NCBI RefSeq assembly: GCF_006547145.1
Contig: NZ_CP041244.1
Location: 3,658,001 to 3,722,000 of the forward strand
Length of the DNA stretch: 64,000 nt
Direction: 5' to 3'
From: Actinomadura sp. WMMA1423
GTDB lineage: Bacteria > Actinomycetota > Actinomycetes > Streptosporangiales > Streptosporangiaceae
Below, piece by piece: positions 59,222-64,000 of the stretch (its first letter is position 1; each line of letters opens with the position of its first letter). Made by a program: the position numbers and the translations under genes. Under the pieces are notes generated by a model that saw nothing but the letters and a program-made list of their open reading frames with translations, ran no database searches and was not told where the DNA came from.

Positions 59222-59962
59222 TTGGCGGCACGGACGGGGCCCATGCGGGAGCGGATCCTCGCGGCGGCGGTCACGGTGATCCGGGAGCGCGGGATCGTGG
59301 CCGCGACCACCAAGGAGATCGCGCGCACCGCGGGCGTGTCCGAAGGCAGCCTCTACAACCACTTCGCGAACAAGACGGCGCTGTTCGCGGCGGCCTTGGC
59401 CGAGGTGACCGGGACGGCGCGCACCGCGATGACGGGGCTGCTCGGGTCCGTCGGGCGGAACACGGTCGAGGAAAACCTCACCCGCCTGGCGACGGAGATG
59501 GTCCGCTTCTATGGCGAGCTGCTGCCGATGACCGGGCCCGTCCTGGCCGATCCGGAGCTGATCGCCTGGCTGCGGGACAACGGCCCCGTGAAGGCGCAGG
59601 AGGCCGCCGCCAAGACGCGCGCGCGGACCGCGGGCGGCCAGAGCGGGGAGCCTCCGCTTCCCGGAGCTCCCGGCGGCCCTCCCGCGGGGCCGCCCGGCGG
59701 GCCTGCGGCCGGTCCGGTGATGGGCCATACCGCCCTCAACGGGTATCTGGAGGCCGAGCAGAAGGCCGGGCGGGTGGCCGGCGGCGCGCCCCTGCCGTTC
59801 ATCACCGCCGCCCTGCTCGGAGGCTGCCAGCAGCACGCGTTCCTGACCCGGCTGGCGGGCCCCGGGGCAGTGGCGGCGGGTGCCGGGCTCCCGGCGGCGC
59901 CCGACGAGTTCGCCGCCGCGCTGGTCCGGGCCGTCCTGGCAGGGCACCTCACCACCTCCTGA
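59222..59962 (+). CDS. TetR-family regulator with Gly/Pro-rich insertion
   Basis: A 246-residue TetR protein. The HTH is RILAAAVTVIRERGIVAATT then KEIARTAGVSEGSLYNHFAN. The ligand domain is interrupted at about residues 140-165 by a Gly/Pro-rich loop (LPGAPGGPPAGPPGGPAAGP), which is unusual for the compact TetR fold. TTG 59222 has GAGGTGGGG nearby; ATG 59243 is a good alternative, because homology starts there. A perfect inverted repeat at 59156-59173 is its probable operator. It is convergent with nothing and divergent from the SpoIIE gene. Confidence 0.85.
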   Translation: MAARTGPMRERILAAAVTVIRERGIVAATTKEIARTAGVSEGSLYNHFANKTALFAAALAEVTGTARTAMTGLLGSVGRNTVEENLTRLATEMVRFYGELLPMTGPVLADPELIAWLRDNGPVKAQEAAAKTRARTAGGQSGEPPLPGAPGGPPAGPPGGPAAGPVMGHTALNGYLEAEQKAGRVAGGAPLPFITAALLGGCQQHAFLTRLAGPGAVAAGAGLPAAPDEFAAALVRAVLAGHLTTS

Positions 59963-60429
59963 CCAGAAGCGGGCATAGCGCTCTACCGCCCTGTTGCCCC
60001 TCTTTACCGCGACCGGGTGACCGCGCGGCCCCGGCGGCGGGCCCGATGGCGAGGGTCGCGGCCTATACCCGGTGATCAGACCGGTTCGGCCCACAGAGTG
60101 CCCGGTGTGATGGACGCCACGTATGTCGTGGCAACCATTTGGCCCGTTCCATGCGTCTTACATGGCAGGAAGACCCACCGGCGGATGGGAAGCGCCCGAC
60201 GGGCACGCCCGCGACGTCCCTGCAACGGGGTCGCTCTGGCATCGCCGCAGCGCGCCGAACCCTCGGTCCACCCTCCATGCGAGGCCGAGGCATCACCGAA
60301 CCCGCCGGGAACGGTGGCACGTACCACTTGACGGGGGGCGGCAAGTCCGCCCGGTCCGCGCGTGCCCCCGACCACGCGCAATGCAACCGGCCCCATTCTT
60401 CATCCGGGGCACTACCACGGGGAGCGACG
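59963..60429 (+). other. Region upstream of the SigR-like gene
   Basis: No separate gene is convincing, but the reading frame of the sigma gene stays open through 60139-60429 without a stop codon, so a longer protein form is possible. I could not pick out an ECF-type -35/-10 pair with confidence. The sequence around 60308-60340 (GGGAAC ... TTGACG) is the best promoter-like part. Confidence 0.35.
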
Positions 60430-61029
60430 ATGACCGCTGTCACCACGCCCGTCCACCGCACCGCCAAGGGCGACAACGGCCGCGACGCCGACACGCGCAC
60501 GCACCGCTACGAGCGCGACGTCCTGCCGCTCGCAGACCCGCTGTACGCCAGCGCCGTCCGCATGACGCGCAACAGCGCCGACGCCGAGGACCTCGTCCAG
60601 GAGACCCTGGCCAAGGCCTACGTGAACTTCCACCAGTTCCAGGAAGGCACGAACCTCAAGGCGTGGCTGCACCGCATCCTCACCAACAACTTCATCAACA
60701 CCTACCGCAAGAAGCAGCGCGAGCCCCAGCGCGCCGGCTCCGAGGAGTTGGAGGAGTGGCAGATCGCGCAGGCCGAGTCGCTCTCGTCCGGCTTCCGGTC
60801 CGCCGAGTCCGAGGCCCTCGACCGCATCCCCGACTCGCAGGTCGTCGCCGCCCTGCGCGCCCTCCCCAAGGACTTCCGGGACGCCGTCTACCTCGCCGAC
60901 GTCGAGGGATACCCCTACAAGGAGATCGCCGACATGATGGGCACCCCCATCGGCACCGTCATGTCCCGCCTCCACCGCGGCCGCAAGCAGCTCCGCGCCT
61001 CCCTCTCCGACCACGTCCTGGCGGCGTAG
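60430..61029 (+). CDS. SigR/SigH-like ECF sigma factor (redox-stress type)
   Basis: A 199-residue ECF sigma factor of the SigR/SigH/RpoE group. Region 2 is [20 protein letters not shown] then [20 protein letters not shown] and [20 protein letters not shown]; region 4 is [20 protein letters not shown] then [20 protein letters not shown]. All these blocks are diagnostic for SigR. SigR factors are normally held by RsrA, a zinc/thiol anti-sigma factor encoded right downstream. No such gene is here: the next genes are a subtilisin inhibitor and a CBS protein. ATG 60430 follows GGGAGCG. An N-terminal extension is possible, as in the longer, unstable SigR' of Streptomyces coelicolor. Confidence 0.9.
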   Translation: MTAVTTPVHRTAKGDNGRDADTRTHRYERDVLPLADPLYASAVRMTRNSADAEDLVQETLAKAYVNFHQFQEGTNLKAWLHRILTNNFINTYRKKQREPQRAGSEELEEWQIAQAESLSSGFRSAESEALDRIPDSQVVAALRALPKDFRDAVYLADVEGYPYKEIADMMGTPIGTVMSRLHRGRKQLRASLSDHVLAA

Positions 61030-61041
61030 TTTCCGTGACGA

Positions 61042-61070
61042 CCCCGCGACTGCCCTCTGGCCGCGGGGTT
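61042..61070 (+). terminator. Terminator after the sigma gene
   Basis: CCCCGCG (61042-61048) pairs with CGCGGGG (61062-61068) around a 13-nt loop, followed by TTGTTCATTTT. It starts 13 nt after the stop codon, which argues that any anti-sigma gene is not co-transcribed. Confidence 0.75.
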
Positions 61071-61143
61071 GTTCATTTTCCTGCACGATCTGTCATTGGC
61101 CGGATACTGTCAGCGACGACCCTTGGAATGTCGGGAGTCGCGT

Positions 61144-61542
61144 ATGCCGAACCATGCCACCGCGGTCGTCGTCGGGGCGGTGATCGCTTTGATGCCCGCC
61201 GCGCATTCCGGGCACGAAAAGGCGTCTTCCGGGCACGAGAGGACGTCGTTGCGGCTTTCCGTCACACATCCGGGCGAGAACACGTCAGGATCCCGGGCCG
61301 TCACGCTGCGTTGCGATCCGCCCGGGGGCGGGCACCCCGAGGCGGCGCGGGCGTGCCTGGAGTTGGGCGGGTCCGGCGGGCGGTTCGAGCACGACCCCGA
61401 CGGCCGGATGTGCACCGCCGTCCACTCCCCCGTCATCGCCCGCGCCGAGGGCCGGTGGAAGGGCAGGCCCGCGCGCTTCCGGGCCGAGTACGGCAACGAC
61501 TGCGTCATGGGGTCGCGCACGGGAACGGTCTTCGCGTTCTGA
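61144..61542 (+). CDS. Subtilisin inhibitor-like protein (SSI family), secreted
   Basis: A 132-residue secreted protease inhibitor of the Streptomyces subtilisin inhibitor family. A short signal peptide (MPNHATAVVVGAVIALMPAAH) precedes a mature domain with the four cysteines of SSI: TLRCDPPGG, RACLELG, MCTAVHSPV and NDCVMGSRTGTVFAF. The family ends in the same SVFAF/TVFAF. The reactive loop CPMVYDPV of SSI is CTAVHSPV here, so the P1 residue is Ala instead of Met. GGGAGTCGCG precedes ATG 61144. Strong inhibitors of subtilisin/transglutaminase-activating protease type are secreted before aerial growth. Confidence 0.88.
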   Translation: MPNHATAVVVGAVIALMPAAHSGHEKASSGHERTSLRLSVTHPGENTSGSRAVTLRCDPPGGGHPEAARACLELGGSGGRFEHDPDGRMCTAVHSPVIARAEGRWKGRPARFRAEYGNDCVMGSRTGTVFAF

Positions 61543-61657
61543 TCGCCGCAGGTGGGCGACCGTTTCCCGAACCGTCCGAATAGGGGCGCCGACCTTGGGT
61601 AAGGCGCGCACACACGGGCCACGCGAGCCGTTGGCGATTCGGGAGGATGTGCGCGCC

Positions 61658-62080
61658 ATGTCATCAAGGGTCAGAGAGGTGATGACGGCGGCGCCGCAGT
61701 CGTTGCCGCTCGACGCGACGCTCTACGAGGCGGCTCGCATCATGCGGGACCAGGGCATCGGAGACGTGCTGGTCACCTACGCCGGACGGCTGTGCGGGCT
61801 GGTGACCGACCGTGACATCGTGGTCCGCGCGGTGGCGGAGAGCCGCGACACCTCGCTCACCCCGCTCGGCGACGTGTGCACCGCCGAGCTGGCGACCGTC
61901 CATCCCGAGGACGACACCGACACGGTGGCGCGGCTGATGAGCGAGCACGCCGTCCGGCGCCTCCCGGTCGTGGACGCCGAACACCACCCGGTCGGCATCG
62001 TGTGCATCGGAGACCTGGCCCTCGCGAACGGGGACGGCGGCCCCCTTCCCGAGATCAGCAAGGCGCCCCCGAACAACTGA
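61658..62080 (+). CDS. CBS-domain pair protein
   Basis: A 140-residue protein with two CBS domains and little else. The first spans about 8-65 (VREVMTAAPQSLPLDATLYE, GDVLVTYAGRLCGLVTDRDI), the second about 75-135 (VCTAELATVHPEDDTDTVAR, RRLPVVDAEHHPVGIVCIGD). Such stand-alone pairs bind AMP, ATP, SAM or NADH and act as energy sensors or bind to partner proteins. The start is uncertain: ATG 61658 is used, but GTG 61649, close to GGGAGGA, is in frame. It may share a transcript with the inhibitor gene upstream or stand alone. Confidence 0.85.
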   Translation: MSSRVREVMTAAPQSLPLDATLYEAARIMRDQGIGDVLVTYAGRLCGLVTDRDIVVRAVAESRDTSLTPLGDVCTAELATVHPEDDTDTVARLMSEHAVRRLPVVDAEHHPVGIVCIGDLALANGDGGPLPEISKAPPNN

Positions 62081-62160
62081 CGCACCTCCGCGGAGCGCCG
62101 GGGCGGCGTGACCTGGCAGGGCCCGCCTGCGCATCCCCCCGGGCAGGCTAATCTCGAAGC

Positions 62161-62982
62161 GTGACGCCCACCGAAACGGTCCTCACGGACCAGCTCGCGC
62201 TGGAGATCGCCCGCCTGGGCATGGTCGGGGAGTCCTCCGACGTGGGCACCCTGCACCGGGTGACCGAGCTCGCGTCGCGGGCCGTGCCCGGATGCGCGGG
62301 CGCCGCGAGCGTGCGCTGGGCGCTGCCGAGCACCCGGGGCGCCGCGGCACGACCGAACGCCGACCGGGCGGGCCGCATCGCGGACATGTCCGTCCAGGGC
62401 GCCGCACCCGGCTCCGCCGCGGCGCCGGAGGAGACCCGGCCGGAGCCGCTGGCCGCCGCGGCCAGCCATCCCGACCTCGCCGAGGTGACCGACCGGCAGC
62501 TGGCCCGCGGTCGCGGGCCGCTCTTCGACGTGGTGGCCGACCAGATGCCGCTGACCTCGGACGACATCCTCGCCGAGACCCGCTGGCCCGAGGCCATGTC
62601 GGACATGCTGCGCCGCGGGGTGCGCTGCTTCACCACCACCCCGCACCTGAACCCGCCCGTCCTCGTCACGCTCACCCTGTACGGGGTGACGCCGAAGTCC
62701 CTCGGCCACGGGCGGCACGCGATCGCGTCGCTGCTGGTGGCGCAGGGCACCGCGGCCGTCTCCAACAGCCAGCAGTACGACGACGTGCACCGCACGGCCG
62801 TCCAGCTCCAGGCCGCCGTCGAGGCGCGCGCCGTCGTCGACCAGGCCAAGGGGATCCTCATGCACGCGCTCGGCTGCGATGCCGACGAGGCGTTCGCGGA
62901 GATGCGCCGGATCTCGCAGACCCGCCACGTTAAGCTCACCGCTCTCGCCCAGCGTATCGTCGGACACCAGGGCCTGCCCTAG
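62161..62982 (+). CDS. GAF-ANTAR domain RNA-binding antiterminator
   Basis: A 273-residue protein. The N-terminal ~200 residues resemble a GAF sensor (VGTLHRVTELASRAVPGCAG, LNPPVLVTLTLYG) and the last ~65 are an ANTAR domain: LQAAVEARAVVDQAKGILMH, LGCDADEAFAEMRRISQ and LTALAQRIVG. ANTAR proteins bind paired RNA hairpins and prevent transcription termination. In actinomycetes such GAF-ANTAR proteins are often near PAS/SpoIIE sensors, as here. GTG 62161 is preceded by a weak site. The downstream gene (113 nt) encodes a PAS sensor protein in the same direction. Confidence 0.88.
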   Translation: MTPTETVLTDQLALEIARLGMVGESSDVGTLHRVTELASRAVPGCAGAASVRWALPSTRGAAARPNADRAGRIADMSVQGAAPGSAAAPEETRPEPLAAAASHPDLAEVTDRQLARGRGPLFDVVADQMPLTSDDILAETRWPEAMSDMLRRGVRCFTTTPHLNPPVLVTLTLYGVTPKSLGHGRHAIASLLVAQGTAAVSNSQQYDDVHRTAVQLQAAVEARAVVDQAKGILMHALGCDADEAFAEMRRISQTRHVKLTALAQRIVGHQGLP

Positions 62983-63095
62983 GTGCCGGCGAGACGCATA
63001 GGCTGCGCCCAGCGGCCCCGTAGACCGGCGTCCGGCCCGGCAGGGGCGGGAGCCGTCCTGGTTCCACCGTGGTGACGCGGACGAAAGGAGACCAG

Positions 63096-64000
63096 ATGCA
63101 CGATCAGCCCGACCAGCTCGAACCCGAGTCCCTGCTGCGGGAGGTCTCGGACCTCGAAGGCCGCATCGGCGAGCTGCGCCAGGCCGCCGGCGTGCCCGAG
63201 CCCGACCTGCGCGCCACGCTGGACGCGGCGCTGGTCGAGCTCGAGCTGGCGCTGACCGTGCTGCGCACGATGGGCGGCGAGCAGTCCGGCGAGTCGGGCG
63301 GGTCGGCCGCCGCCGAGAACGAGCGGCGGGTCCTGCGCACGGTCTTCCAGGACGCCCCGGTCCCGCTGTTCCTGCTCGACCGGACGACGAACGTCCGCCG
63401 CGTCAACAGGCAGGCCGCCGAGCTGCTCGGCACGTCGTCGGGCTACGTGTCGGGCAAGCAGTTCACGGCGTTCTGCGACATGGCGACCCGGGCGGCCGTC
63501 CGGTCGCAGCTCGCGGCGGCGATCCGGACGGGACGGCGGCGCCGCGTCGGCGTCCGGTTCCTCGGTCGCGACCACCCGATCGACGCCGTGCTGACCTTCG
63601 CGCGGGTGTGGATCCGAGGTGAGCCCGACCCGATGATCGTGGTGGCCGCCGGGCCGACGACCACGCGCGCCGACGACGGCGCCGGCGGGGCGCCCGCGTC
63701 CAAGGGGCAGGCCGCGGGCACGGGGCGGGCCCGGCCCGCCGACGGCGGTCCGAACGACGACGAGGCCGTGGCCACGATCGTGCACCGGATGGACGTCCTC
63801 GCCACCGCCAGCGAACTGCTGCTCGACGAGCCGGTCTTCAACGAGACGGTGGCCGTGCGCCGCTGCGCCCGGCTGCTGGCGGCGGAGCTGGCCGACTGGG
63901 CGTTCATCGACCTGACCGCCCCCGCCGGCGGCAACCCGTCCGCGGCGGCGCAGGGCGGCGCGACGAGGGCGGGCGCGGCGCCCGCGCTGCGCCGCCAGGT
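63096..64000 (+). CDS. PAS-domain sensor protein, 3' end outside window
   Basis: At least 301 residues, open to the end of the window. An N-terminal coiled coil (LLREVSDLEGRIGELRQAAG, ALVELELALTVLRTMGG) leads into a PAS domain: RVLRTVFQDAPVPLFLLDRT then NVRRVNRQAAELLGTSSGYV. A Gly/Ala-rich linker and the start of what looks like a GAF domain (HRMDVLATASELLLDEPVFN, RRCARLLAAELADWAFIDL) follow. The order matches actinomycete SpoIIE-type PP2C phosphatases, so the missing end is likely a phosphatase. ATG 63096 follows a strong AAAGGAG. It is downstream of the GAF-ANTAR gene. Confidence 0.8.
   Translation, partial: MHDQPDQLEPESLLREVSDLEGRIGELRQAAGVPEPDLRATLDAALVELELALTVLRTMGGEQSGESGGSAAAENERRVLRTVFQDAPVPLFLLDRTTNVRRVNRQAAELLGTSSGYVSGKQFTAFCDMATRAAVRSQLAAAIRTGRRRRVGVRFLGRDHPIDAVLTFARVWIRGEPDPMIVVAAGPTTTRADDGAGGAPASKGQAAGTGRARPADGGPNDDEAVATIVHRMDVLATASELLLDEPVFNETVAVRRCARLLAAELADWAFIDLTAPAGGNPSAAAQGGATRAGAAPALRRQ

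Noticed and set aside
1..64000. A biosynthetic gene cluster around the SARP regulator, or a prophage
   Set aside because: No polyketide, peptide, terpene or phage structural genes occur in the window; only regulators, exporter and single enzymes are present.
1..64000. tRNA, rRNA, tmRNA or riboswitch genes
   Set aside because: I looked for cloverleaf-like patterns and known leader motifs in the gaps and found none; a covariance-model search would be needed to exclude small RNAs.

Overview
This is a high-GC (about 70% or more) actinobacterial chromosome segment. The gene content points to a filamentous, sporulating actinomycete of the Streptomyces/Streptosporangiales type, and Actinomadura-like is my best guess. 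Supporting genes are a SARP regulator, a WhiJ-type XRE/DUF397/anti-sigma trio, a BldG-like STAS protein, a Streptomyces-type subtilisin inhibitor, SpoIIE-type phosphatases, a Spo0M protein and a SigR-like sigma factor. No tRNA, rRNA, CRISPR array or prophage was seen. Genus assignment is inference.

Layout, left to right. 1-1.1 kb: the end of an amidase gene and a DUF2087 regulator. 1.1-3.3 kb: a TetR regulator divergent from a Tat-exported latex-clearing (rubber oxygenase) protein, with a long inverted repeat between them. 3.3-9.6 kb: an Rrf2-MFS operon with a very clear promoter/operator, a GNAT acetyltransferase, an ECF42 sigma factor with its DGPF/YCII partner, a DUF574-type methyltransferase, a YchJ-like protein and a secreted protein. 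9.6-12.6 kb: a dispersed repeat, an MFS transporter with a tandem-duplicated loop, and a divergent ROK regulator. 12.6-15 kb: a tightly coupled three-gene operon (UPF0261, TIM-barrel PEP-hydrolase-like protein, cupin) whose first two products look like the two halves of the plant antiviral protein Tm-1.

15-26 kb: a four-gene MacB-like ABC export operon (two large FtsX-type permeases, two ATPases) downstream of a 1070-residue SARP/STAND regulator. The promoter region between them carries 11-bp-period direct repeats typical of SARP sites. 26-34.5 kb: a DHFR-like reductase, a solo WhiJ-like XRE regulator, a second ECF42-DGPF pair, an FAD monooxygenase, a PLP-dependent dehydratase, a secreted serine hydrolase, and an hsp20-merR heat-shock pair with a 17-bp perfect hairpin between the two genes. 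34.5-42 kb: a group-2 sigma-70 factor divergent from a TetR gene around a perfect 10-bp inverted repeat, a second copy of the dispersed repeat, an intact IS1182-like insertion sequence ending exactly at the stop codon of pyruvate carboxylase, and the pyruvate carboxylase gene.

42-50 kb: a 60-codon gene with its own terminator, another TetR gene with a palindromic operator, a membrane Ser/Thr kinase, the WhiJ-type cluster, a STAS protein, and a translationally coupled pair of M16 peptidases of which only the first has the zinc site. 50-64 kb: a Spo0M protein followed by decayed copies of its own 3' end, a VOC protein, three uncharacterised genes, a SpoIIE/GAF phosphatase with a kinase domain, a TetR gene, a SigR-like sigma factor without an adjacent anti-sigma gene, a subtilisin inhibitor with an unusual reactive site, a CBS protein, an ANTAR antiterminator and the start of a PAS sensor protein.

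The window is dominated by regulation: six sigma/anti-sigma/anti-anti-sigma type proteins, four TetR, two WhiJ-type XRE, and one each of Rrf2, ROK, SARP and MerR. For many of these the operator can be read directly in the adjacent intergenic DNA.
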